This document shows, piece by piece, positions 1 to 4,580 of a stretch of DNA of 6,211 bases. Under the pieces are notes generated by a model, which saw nothing but the letters and a program-made list of their open reading frames with translations, was not told the origin of the DNA and did no database searches. The translations under genes and the position numbers were made by a program. Within the stretch, counting starts at the first letter, position 1. Every line of letters starts with the position of its first letter. This DNA comes from an uncultured Mollicutes bacterium. GTDB lineage: Bacteria; Bacillota_I; Bacilli_A; RFN20; CAG-288. The stretch spans positions 1 to 6,211 of the forward strand of contig URQF01000084.1 of the NCBI GenBank assembly GCA_900549915.1. Reading direction: 5' to 3'.

Positions 1-2
1 TC

Positions 3-128
3 AAGAAGTCCATCGACGAATACGTGGACTGGTACAACAAGGAAAGAATAGTCCAGCGGCTCGGCGGTGCTCCTGTTGGAAACAGGAGCATTGAACCTGT
101 TCCCTTGTTGTGCTATAGTCCTAATTAA
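3..128 (+). CDS. IS3-family transposase, C-terminal end (partial)
   Basis: This is the last part of the DDE integrase-type transposase (OrfB) that moves the insertion sequence by a copy-out/paste-in route. The 41 visible codons read KKSIDEYVDWYNKERIVQRL and then GGAPVGNRS, ending at TAA. The YVDWYNKERI segment is the typical end of the rve integrase core, where IS3 OrfB proteins carry a Y-x-x-W/F-Y-N-x-x-R-x-H/Q motif. Most family members follow with L-x-G-x-x-P-x-E-Y-R. Here the equivalent is GGAPVGNRS, so the usual EYR is altered. The 5' part, with the DDE residues, lies before the window. The gene ends right at the terminal repeat, as is normal for IS elements. Confidence 0.88.
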   Translation, partial: KKSIDEYVDWYNKERIVQRLGGAPVGNRSIEPVPLLCYSPN

Positions 129-153
129 AGTCCAATAAGAGGGGTTCGGTACA
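129..153. repeat. Right terminal inverted repeat of the IS150-like element
   Basis: The 25 bases end in the terminal CA dinucleotide usual for IS3 elements (TACA at 150-153). Their reverse complement starts TGTACCGAACCCCTC and ends TTGGACT. The spacing of the ACCC block and the TTGGAC block matches IS150-group ends. The partner repeat is outside the window. Confidence 0.8.
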
Positions 154-428
154 TTCTTGATATCGGTACTTTTTGGTATGACAATCCAAAAGAGAAGAAA
201 AACGGGCAGTTCGATGTTGTTGGAAAGTGTCAGAACGGGTACGTTTTCTTTGAGTGTAAGTATACTAATGCACCGATTAACGATCAGGTTATCTCTGAAG
301 AGCTGGAACAGATTTCCTGTACCACACTTGCACCTATCCAATATGGATTTGCATCCAAAAACGGCTTTGATCTGAAAAAGGAATATCCTTATCTGTTTTT
401 CACTTTAGAGGACAGGTATAAGGAATAG
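154..428 (+). pseudogene. 3' remnant of a DUF234-type ATP-binding protein (nuclease-like C-terminal domain)
   Basis: The remnant is open in the frame that includes base 153 and reads DIGTFWYDNPKEKKNG, then QFDVVGKCQNGYVFFECKYT, ending EDRYKE at a TAG. This matches the C-terminal DUF234 domain of bacterial and archaeal AAA ATPases. That domain is a PD-(D/E)XK-like fold in which the FDVV aspartate and the E-C-K triad are the catalytic-type residues, and both are present. The ATPase half is missing, and the sequence begins directly at the end of the IS element. I infer that the IS interrupted the gene. No in-frame start with a ribosome site is visible, so the piece is probably not expressed as a functional protein. 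The rest may lie beyond the left edge. Confidence 0.8.
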
Positions 429-436
429 CCTATAGC

Positions 437-463
437 AAAAAATATCTGCTGACAAAAGCAGAT
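437..463 (-). terminator. Intrinsic terminator, mainly for the leftward operon
   Basis: ATCTGCT (444-450) pairs with AGCAGAT (457-463) around a 6-base loop. Read on the minus strand, the hairpin is followed by ATTTTTTGC (six T from 442 to 437), the form of a rho-independent terminator. It lies about 60 bases past the stop of the DUF4417 gene, the last gene of the leftward operon. On the plus strand the following bases are less T-rich, so it may also weakly stop readthrough from the ATPase remnant. Confidence 0.65.
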
Positions 464-523
464 TGCTTCTATAAAAATACCTTTATGCAAACAAAAAAAC
501 ACTTTGCTCTACTACTATGATAT

Positions 524-1201
524 TTAGAACAGCTTACCTTGCCATCCTTCCTTGAACTGTCTTCCGAATGAATCTTTATAAGGGATAAAATAGACGTTTT
601 CTGTATCCCTCCCTTTGACCATGTCTCCTAAACAGATTATGGAAGATGGGTTAATTGTGTTACGCCTAGCATCATATACGGTCAGAAAGTCCTGCACGCA
701 TTCCTGATCATTGTGAACTCCTATTGTTGAGATAGAAACCACTGACCCCTGCTCAACCCCTTCAAAACAGATTTCAAATGAACTTTTTCCTGCCCAGCCG
801 ATTGTCGGGATGACGTTTATTCCGTATTCTGACCATAGAGCACCGAGGAATCTGTTTTTGTAGGTTGCGCTGAGAATTTCGTATTCGTCACTATCCGTGA
901 ACCTGCTGTAATCGGGTGTACTTACCGCATAATACTTTCCTAGTTTCGGAATGTATCTTAATGGATTCTGATACAGGGGCTCTAACAGTTTATCGTAGAT
1001 ATAGAAGTGTACAATCTTGTTCTTGCAGTCCTTATCCTGTGAGGTGCAGTTCTGGAATCCCTGAAGGAATAATCCGTCATTGAGGTTCTTTAGATCGATT
1101 TCCTGTTTTGGAATGAATGGAATAGAGTGTTTTCCGCGTTTGATGTCTGGCGGTAATTTCCGCAGGACGGAAATTAAATCATCGTATGGATATTCTGGCA
1201 T
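524..1201 (-). CDS. DUF4417 domain protein
   Basis: This 225-residue protein covers the whole DUF4417 domain, a family found widely in phages, plasmids and integrated elements and without an established function. Hallmarks visible in order are HFYIYD (65-70), TPDYSRFTD (95-103), NRFLGALW (116-123), VIPTIGW (130-136) and SFEICFEG (141-148), then SVVSISTIGV and a late IICLGD. I chose the ATG at 1201 because AGGAGG lies 8 bases upstream (1210-1215). The in-frame ATG at 1231 lies upstream of that ribosome site and has none of its own. It is the last gene of the leftward operon and is followed by a terminator at 437-463. No signal peptide or membrane segment is seen, so it is probably cytoplasmic. 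The family call is strong; the role is unknown. Confidence 0.9.
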   Translation of the reverse strand: MPEYPYDDLISVLRKLPPDIKRGKHSIPFIPKQEIDLKNLNDGLFLQGFQNCTSQDKDCKNKIVHFYIYDKLLEPLYQNPLRYIPKLGKYYAVSTPDYSRFTDSDEYEILSATYKNRFLGALWSEYGINVIPTIGWAGKSSFEICFEGVEQGSVVSISTIGVHNDQECVQDFLTVYDARRNTINPSSIICLGDMVKGRDTENVYFIPYKDSFGRQFKEGWQGKLF

Positions 1202-1224
1202 ATTATTAGCCTCCTTTATTATTT

Positions 1225-1264
1225 GAGACAACTAAAAGATGTCTGTTTTATTTTATGAAACAGA
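1225..1264 (-). promoter_or_regulatory. Possible competing hairpins in the leader of the DUF4417 gene
   Basis: In the 106-base gap before the DUF4417 gene, TCTGTTT (1242-1248) pairs perfectly with AAACAGA (1258-1264) around 9 bases. A second stem, AGACA (1226-1230) with TGTCT (1240-1244), shares bases 1242-1244 and so excludes the first. The arrangement could form alternative structures that tune expression of the last gene, or could be chance in AT-rich sequence. No long T run follows on the minus strand. Confidence 0.25.
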
Positions 1265-1307
1265 TTTAAAACTGAGTTTTGTTACAGCTCTGCTAGATCC
1301 GTGCTAT

Positions 1308-1646
1308 TTAGCCAAGCCACTCCCTCGCTTCCTGCACTTCGAAGAAGGTCTTGGTGTTGTTATCAAACAGCTTTCGTTTCAAGAAATCCTTGATTGCTTC
1401 CTGATAGGTAGGGAAATGGGGCAGCTCAATGTAAGAGTAATCTATAGCTTTTCCCTCCACATCCAAGTCGTCGATAACATAAATATGGTCGTCTGTGTGT
1501 GCCTTCCAGGTCTGGATTTCAATGGAAGTCGTTTTGGTTTCCGGAAAGTAATTTGCCTCAAAGAAATAGCACTTTCCTTTGTAGAGGACATACCATTCGT
1601 TCCTGTCCCTGCGTTCGAGGAAGTCCATGACATCTCCGTTTATCAT
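1308..1646 (-). CDS. Unknown 112-aa protein of the repressor/ImmA operon
   Basis: I do not recognise this gene. It encodes a 112-residue, mixed alpha/beta-looking, acidic soluble protein without signal peptide or membrane segment. The first half alternates like beta strands (NEWYVLYKGKCYFFEANYF and SIEIQTW, then DDHIYVIDDLDV). The second half is helical (TYQEAIKDFLKRKLF, then FEVQEAREWLG). Its ATG shares one base with the TAA of the upstream gene (TAATG), which implies translational coupling. AAGGAT about 10 bases upstream can serve as ribosome site. An internal Met at residue 7 (MDFLERR) is a possible alternative start. Tight coupling with the 131-aa protein suggests that the two act together, perhaps as partner proteins. 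That is inference only. Confidence 0.75.
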   Translation of the reverse strand: MINGDVMDFLERRDRNEWYVLYKGKCYFFEANYFPETKTTSIEIQTWKAHTDDHIYVIDDLDVEGKAIDYSYIELPHFPTYQEAIKDFLKRKLFDNNTKTFFEVQEAREWLG

Positions 1647-2041
1647 TATCGCTTGATCCTTTCCAAGTCTAGTCCAACGAAATAAGGACGGTACTTATTG
1701 TACTCTTCTTCTGTTAGGCGCCGTGCTCTGGGATGCTTGACATAAGGTTTTCCGTTGATGTCATGAGCATGAAGAATATTTTCTCGTTTTCCTAGCGGTT
1801 CTTTATGATAGGCAATCTCTAGCCTCAGCTTGTGATTCTCGTAGATCCGCATCTCTCTGAAAGTCCCATCCGGATTCAGCTTGATGTATTTGACTTCGGA
1901 ACGATGAGAAACCTCAGGAAGAGTATGAAAACGGCCTTCTTTTCCTTTCAGGATTTCCGCATCCAGTACATGACCTGCTGTGAAATAGTTGCGGTTCTCT
2001 TCTCTGTCTAATTCTTTGTATTTTGCGCCTCTAGAACCCAT
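1646..2041 (-). CDS. Unknown 131-aa mobile-element protein starting MGSRGA
   Basis: The 131-residue protein starts MGSRGAKYKE. From memory, this opening is shared by small phage- and element-borne proteins of unknown role that also have a two-strand hairpin, a His-rich turn and an LT-x-E-E tail. The same order is visible here: VKYIKLNPDGTF and REMRIYENHKLRLEIAYH (50-79), HAHD (91-94), HPRARRLTEEE (103-113). The family link is tentative. The start is well supported: AAGGAGG at 2049-2055 lies 7 bases before the ATG. The paired histidines could bind metal or nucleic acid, but no catalytic motif is certain. The protein is basic near its C terminus. It sits 33 bases after the ImmA gene and overlaps the next gene by one base, so it belongs to the same transcript. 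Confidence 0.8.
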   Translation of the reverse strand: MGSRGAKYKELDREENRNYFTAGHVLDAEILKGKEGRFHTLPEVSHRSEVKYIKLNPDGTFREMRIYENHKLRLEIAYHKEPLGKRENILHAHDINGKPYVKHPRARRLTEEEYNKYRPYFVGLDLERIKR

Positions 2042-2074
2042 AAATTAACCTCCTTTTACTTAACGTGAATTTGC

Positions 2075-2680
2075 TTATTGTCCGACATCAACGGAATCGT
2101 AGTTCACCTTTCGTTCCTTCTCGTTATGGCAGAAAGCAGCATAGATTCTTTCTTCTTCATTGCTAAAAATAATATTTCCGTTAGTCACGTAGTATCTTTT
2201 CTTCATTCGGTCGATTATCACTTTAGCATAGTCTTCTGATATTCCGAAGACCTTCACCAGCTTCGGAACAGAGAGAATATTCTGCCGAAATAGAATTATC
2301 TGGGGCATATAGAATTCACGGGCGAAGTTGTTTGCCTCAGTTTCTTTTTGCCGATTATTTTTCCCGGTCTCCTCTTCCAATAAATGATTCAAAACGATGT
2401 GCCCGAGTTCGTGAGCTATAGTAAACTTCATTCTTGTTTTTATCGAAGGCTCGTCGTTAAAGAGTATCTGAAAGCATTTTCGCTTTGGGTTATAAAAAGA
2501 AAAGGCGTCTTGATCATACTTCCAGAGCAGATCGGCATTCTTCATTTCTATGTAAGCAGAATAAGGGGTTACTTCAACCCCCATCTTTTTTGCCCTATGG
2601 AATAAATCAAAACCTAGTTCTCCGATTCTGAATTCTTCATATAATTCGGCAACTCTTTCCTCAATCAAAGATTGAATCAT
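2075..2680 (-). CDS. ImmA/IrrE-family zinc metallopeptidase (COG2856)
   Basis: The 201-residue protein carries the zincin motif HELGH at 90-94 (IAHELGHIVLNH). The third zinc ligand is probably E115 in ETEANNFAREFYMP, which matches the family pattern E-x-E-A-N-x-F-A-x-x-L/F-L/M-M-P. In ICEBs1 the related ImmA cleaves the repressor ImmR and so induces the element. IrrE/PprI of Deinococcus does the same to DdrO. Here the partner is the XRE protein encoded directly upstream, and the two genes overlap by ATGA, so translation is coupled. The N-terminal ~60 residues are helical and probably contact the repressor. The C-terminal ~60 residues have helix-turn-helix-like spacing (VPKLVKVFGISEDYAKVIID), which is common in the family. 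All active-site residues are intact. The protein is probably cytoplasmic. Confidence 0.92.
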   Translation of the reverse strand: MIQSLIEERVAELYEEFRIGELGFDLFHRAKKMGVEVTPYSAYIEMKNADLLWKYDQDAFSFYNPKRKCFQILFNDEPSIKTRMKFTIAHELGHIVLNHLLEEETGKNNRQKETEANNFAREFYMPQIILFRQNILSVPKLVKVFGISEDYAKVIIDRMKKRYYVTNGNIIFSNEEERIYAAFCHNEKERKVNYDSVDVGQ

Positions 2681-2985
2681 TTCGATAGAATAAGATTAAT
2701 GAGATCCTTTTTCTCTTCATCGGTTAACTTTTCTCCGCCGCGAGCGAGTAAAACAGATCGGCAGGTGCTATAAGTGTTGGGCTTGCTTTGACCTAAAAGG
2801 TAATTGAAGTCTACATTAAGGGCGTTAGCCAGCTTGGCAATTACATCAGCTCTAAGGCTCTTATCTGAATTCAGATATTTTGACCTTGCTGATTCTGAAA
2901 TACCGGTTTTCTGGCAGAGCTCTTTTTGACTGATTTTCTGTTTTTTGATGATTTCCTTTACCAGTTTACCTGTTATATTTTCCAT
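2677..2985 (-). CDS. XRE-family helix-turn-helix transcriptional repressor (ImmR-like)
   Basis: The 102-residue protein has a Cro/CI-type helix-turn-helix across residues 6-66 (core ISQKELCQKTGISESARSKY, 18-37, ending NVDFNYLLGQ). A short C-terminal region contains LLARGGEKLTDEEKKDLINL. The start at 2985 is chosen because GGAGGA lies just upstream (about 2995-3000). The upstream in-frame stretch to 3147 runs across the promoter, so it cannot be coding. As first gene of the operon it probably represses its own promoter by binding the TTTCCA-AAA-TGGAAA palindrome between -35 and -10. The protease encoded next overlaps it by four bases and probably inactivates it, as ImmA does to ImmR. Compact size and a conserved ARGG-x-x-LT segment fit phage or ICE repressors. 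Confidence 0.92.
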   Translation of the reverse strand: MENITGKLVKEIIKKQKISQKELCQKTGISESARSKYLNSDKSLRADVIAKLANALNVDFNYLLGQSKPNTYSTCRSVLLARGGEKLTDEEKKDLINLILSK

Positions 2986-3007
2986 CTTTGTTTTTCCTCC
3001 TGCAGAT

Positions 3008-3036
3008 ATTATAGTTTCCAAAATGGAAATGTTCAA
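3008..3036 (-). promoter_or_regulatory. Sigma-A promoter of the repressor/ImmA operon
   Basis: On the minus strand, TTGAAC (3036-3031) and TATAAT (3013-3008) are separated by exactly 17 bases. This is five of six matches at -35 and a perfect -10. The -10 lies about 22 bases upstream of the repressor start codon, so the leader is very short, with GGAGGA directly inside it. Confidence 0.85.
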
Positions 3037-3051
3037 GACTAAAGTGGAAAC
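3014..3051. promoter_or_regulatory. Putative repressor operators (TTTCCA palindrome plus upstream half-site)
   Basis: TTTCCA-AAA-TGGAAA (3015-3029) is a perfect 6+3+6 inverted repeat that fills nearly the whole promoter spacer. A further half-site, TGGAAA (3045-3050), lies 21 bases from the like-oriented half of the palindrome, two helical turns away, just upstream of the -35. Binding here would block RNA polymerase. The natural ligand is the XRE protein encoded immediately downstream, which is inferred from position. Confidence 0.7.
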
Positions 3052-3112
3052 TTTTTGAAGCTGCCTGTTTTTTAGAAATGTGAATTGTAAAATGAAATGA
3101 GAATGGAGGGAC

Positions 3113-3146
3113 AAACAAAATGACCCTTGAGCTAGCTCAAGGGTCA
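3113..3146 (-). terminator. Perfect 26-bp palindromic intrinsic terminator
   Basis: Bases 3121-3146 form a perfect palindrome with two 13-base arms (TGACCCTTGAGCT and its complement). On the minus strand it is followed by TTTTGTTTG. It ends leftward transcription coming from the truncated ATPase and its foreign tail. The stop codon of that tail (TGA, 3139-3137) lies inside the stem. This isolates the tail from the repressor promoter next to it. Confidence 0.8.
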
Positions 3147-3270
3147 CGCGCTATGAGATAATCTTCCGGATGGGTTGAAACATCGGAAAGGACATACCTA
3201 TGGCGGGAAAGATTATACGGAAGAATCGGCGCGGGTTCAAGCACCTGCGGAACGAAGACGTGGCGGCAGC
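3137..3270 (-). pseudogene. Foreign 3' gene fragment joined to the truncated ATPase
   Basis: Just where the ATPase loses its family sequence, the frame one base over becomes protein-like. It reads RHVFVPQVLEPAPILPYN and LSRHRYVLSDVSTHPEDYLI, then ARDP and TGA, about 44 codons. Its base composition is more GC-rich than the neighbours, and its stop lies inside the terminator stem, as expected for a genuine gene end. I do not recognise the family. A competing reading on the plus strand is a 26-codon ORF at 3200-3280 (MAGKIIRKNRRGFKHL) with an AAGGA-like site upstream. The minus-strand reading is preferred because of its stop and terminator. Confidence 0.4.
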
Positions 3271-3621
3271 GGTGATGTGATATTCTGGTGCAAGCTCACA
3301 GAAATACTTAAGGGAAGTTAAAGCTCGTTCACAGAGCTGAATCTCATCAAAGACAATTAGCGTCTTGTCTTTTATGATCGTCCTCTTTGCAATATGAGAT
3401 AGGATAGGCAGGAGATAATCCGGAGAGATGCTTTCTTCAAAAGTCTTGCTAAGCCTTGGATTTGTTTCAAAATTGAAGTAGGCAACGTTGTCATAGTGTG
3501 TTTTTCCAAATTCCAGAATGGAAAAGGTTTTCCCTACCTGTCGTGCACCTTGCAAAATAAGAGGTTTCCGATTTTTGCTTGCCTTCCAGCTTTCTAAAAA
3601 ACTCCTGATTTTCCGATACAT
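3151..3621 (-). pseudogene. Truncated AAA ATPase (AAA_14/DUF4143-type), N-terminal part only
   Basis: The first ~119 residues are a clear N-terminal half of an AAA_14/DUF4143-type ATP-binding protein: LILQGARQVGKT with Walker A at 25-32, YFNFETNP (48-55), and Walker B LIVFDEIQ at 88-95. The sequence breaks at YHITAA (114-119), where the family continues with a G-S-L-L segment. The following 37 residues to the TAG at 3151 are an out-of-frame reading of unrelated sequence. Family members are usually near 400 residues, so the DUF4143 domain is lost. The start at 3621 is preferred over the in-frame ATG at 3651 because GGTGGGAG lies 8 bases upstream. The Walker residues are intact, so a short ATP-binding stub could be made, but it is probably non-functional. 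Its promoter region carries the 18-bp motif repeats. Confidence 0.85.
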
Positions 3622-3662
3622 ATCGTGCTCTCCCACCTGAATTCTAATCATAGTATAATAGT

Positions 3663-3750
3663 ATTCGTGTAATTTTGTGTAAAAATCTGTATCAAATTAG
3701 CACTAAACTACACGAATAAATCAAGAAAAATCACACTAAATGACACGAAA
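3663..3750. repeat. Three copies of an 18-bp ACAC(t)AAA-nn-ACACGAA motif
   Basis: Copy 1 (3663-3680) is inverted; its complement reads ACACAAAATTACACGAAT. Copy 2 (3700-3717) reads GCACTAAACTACACGAAT and copy 3 (3733-3750) reads ACACTAAATGACACGAAA. All share an ACAC-like block, AAA, and ACACGAA at fixed spacing. Copies 1 and 2 face each other, and copies 2 and 3 start 33 bases apart. They sit in front of the truncated ATPase, whose likely -10 (TATACT, complement of 3652-3657) is next to copy 1. They look like binding sites of a regulator or of a mobile-element protein. Confidence 0.6.
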
Positions 3751-4020
3751 GGAAGAAAACTGTATTCTTATCTGCTGGACCTTGTCTTACCTAATAGTTT
3801 GACTTATTACAATAGCTTTGGTCTTGGAAGTGAAAATCTTAATTATTGAGGAGCAGCAGAAGAAGGGAAGCTGATAGTAAAGCATCCATTCAACTATAAA
3901 GTCATCGGCGACGGATTGAAAACTTTTTTCTTCTATTCGGAAGCCAATCCAAAAGATAATAATTTCATTACTGGTACTATATCAATGGAAAGCATAAGAA
4001 GTAGTGAGATTGCTTCATAA
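3751..4020 (+). pseudogene. Decayed ORF remnant with internal TGA, family not recognised
   Basis: One frame reads as protein-like in two blocks: KLYSYLLDLVLPNSLTYYNS and FGLGSENLNY, then a TGA at 3847-3849, then KLIVKHPFNYKVIGDGLKTF and FFYSEANPKDNNFITGTISM, ending at TAA 4018-4020. No ATG with a ribosome site precedes it. A terminator-like hairpin follows about 60 bases later, as expected behind a gene end. It could be the 3' end of a disrupted gene. A chance open frame cannot be excluded. The family is unknown to me. Confidence 0.4.
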
Positions 4021-4069
4021 AACAATCAAACAGCTAAAAAGTAGATTGTTACTAGAGATACGCTACTTT
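4021..4069 (+). other. Overlapping inverted repeats between ORF remnant and terminator
   Basis: AACAATC (4021-4027) pairs with GATTGTT (4044-4050), and AAAGTAG (4038-4044) pairs with CTACTTT (4063-4069). The two stems overlap and cannot form together in full. No gene is seen here. The structures could protect a 3' end or be chance. Confidence 0.25.
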
Positions 4070-4080
4070 AATTATAAAGC

Positions 4081-4114
4081 AAAATGGCTCTTATGGATTC
4101 CTAGGAGCCATTTT
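4081..4114. terminator. Strong, probably bidirectional terminator hairpin
   Basis: AAAATGGCTC (4081-4090) pairs with GAGCCATTTT (4105-4114) through a 10-bp stem, and the loop can extend the pairing with a few mismatches. A and T runs on either side of the GC core give the terminator form on both strands. It separates the decayed rightward ORF from the promoter of the coiled-coil operon about 50 bases further on. Confidence 0.75.
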
Positions 4115-4161
4115 CCATAGGATTAATAAAGCTTCTAAAATGATAGGATGAATCCACGCCT

Positions 4162-4194
4162 TGGATTGACAAATCCAGGGCAAAATAATATTGT
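4162..4194 (+). promoter_or_regulatory. Promoter of the coiled-coil operon with overlapping inverted repeat
   Basis: A perfect -35 (TTGACA, 4166-4171) is followed after 17 bases by TATTGT (4189-4194), a moderate -10. The inverted repeat TGGATT-GACA-AATCCA (4162-4177) covers the -35. A further AATCCA half-site lies at 4151-4156. These half-sites could be an operator. No regulator gene is recognisable next to the operon on the plus strand. Confidence 0.6.
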
Positions 4195-4231
4195 AGGTGA
4201 GATAATGCTTCTTACCATAAGAGGAGGAATT

Positions 4232-4579
4232 ATGTTTGAAAAAGAATACGCTCAGGAAGAGAAAGACCTCTATAAATTAGAACATCAGGTTCGACGTTAT
4301 GTTTCTGATAATGAGAGAAAACTAGATCAAAGGAAAGACAAATTCAATAAGAATAACTCTGTTGCAGAAAAACAGATTGAAGATAAGCTGAATGAGTTCC
4401 AGAATCAGGTGGATTCCATCCTAAAGGAACTTGATAAAGAGATTAAAAAGAATCTGGATGAAAATGAAAAGTACGTGTGGGAGCGGGAAAAGGAGGTTTT
4501 CAAATCTCTTGATCAGGAAGACAAAAATAATGCGAACTCTTTTCTTTACGATGCTAAAAAGATAGCAGAGGACTTATAA
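4232..4579 (+). CDS. Small charged coiled-coil protein (115 aa), first gene of a three-gene operon
   Basis: I do not recognise the family. The 115-residue product contains no glycine, proline, cysteine or threonine and is packed with Glu, Lys, Asp and Asn. It should therefore be almost one continuous helix or a long helical hairpin. Hydrophobic residues recur at coiled-coil spacing in IEDKLNEFQNQVDSILKELD. No WXG or Y-x-x-x-D/E secretion motif is present. GAGGAGG lies at 4221-4227, only four bases before the ATG at 4232. An in-frame ATG at 4148 is rejected because it lies upstream of the promoter -10 and has no ribosome site. The next gene starts one base after this stop, which indicates coupled expression and probably a shared complex. 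The protein is cytoplasmic by prediction. Confidence 0.85.
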   Translation: MFEKEYAQEEKDLYKLEHQVRRYVSDNERKLDQRKDKFNKNNSVAEKQIEDKLNEFQNQVDSILKELDKEIKKNLDENEKYVWEREKEVFKSLDQEDKNNANSFLYDAKKIAEDL

Positions 4580-4580
4580 G

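Larger units (their letters stand above)
1..153 (+). mobile_element. Right end of an IS3-family (IS150-like) insertion sequence
   Basis: The stretch holds the 3' end of an IS3-type transposase gene followed, one base after its stop codon, by a terminal repeat ending at 153. Read from the outside in, the end begins TGTACCGAACCCC and continues to TTGGAC. This resembles the known IS150 end (TGTACTGCACCC followed by TTGGAC). The left end and the target duplication lie outside the window, so the element cannot be judged complete. Sequence from 154 onward reads as an unrelated gene remnant, which supports 153 as the boundary. Confidence 0.85.

Noticed and set aside
157..375. 72-codon ORF starting at TTG
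   Set aside because: It is an out-of-frame reading of the DUF234 remnant; the neighbouring frame gives the recognisable domain.
1239..1685. 148-codon plus-strand ORF
   Set aside because: It lies antisense to the 112-aa gene and its leader, has no ribosome site, and its translation shows no domain pattern, while the minus strand has coupled genes.
2986..3147. N-terminal extension of the XRE repressor to 3147
   Set aside because: It crosses the operator, promoter and terminator palindrome and lacks a ribosome site; the start at 2985 has one.
3137..3270. Assignment of the foreign tail to a zinc-ribbon transposase family
   Set aside because: A loose resemblance to C-x-x-C/H and L-P-Y patterns was noted, but too few residues match to support it.
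154..3621. The DUF234 remnant and the truncated ATPase as two halves of one gene split by inversion
   Set aside because: The ATPase fragment is of the AAA_14/DUF4143 type, whose C-terminal domain differs from DUF234, so they come from separate genes.
4148..4231. 28-residue extension of the first coiled-coil protein
   Set aside because: The ATG lies upstream of the promoter boxes and has no Shine-Dalgarno sequence; the ATG at 4232 does.
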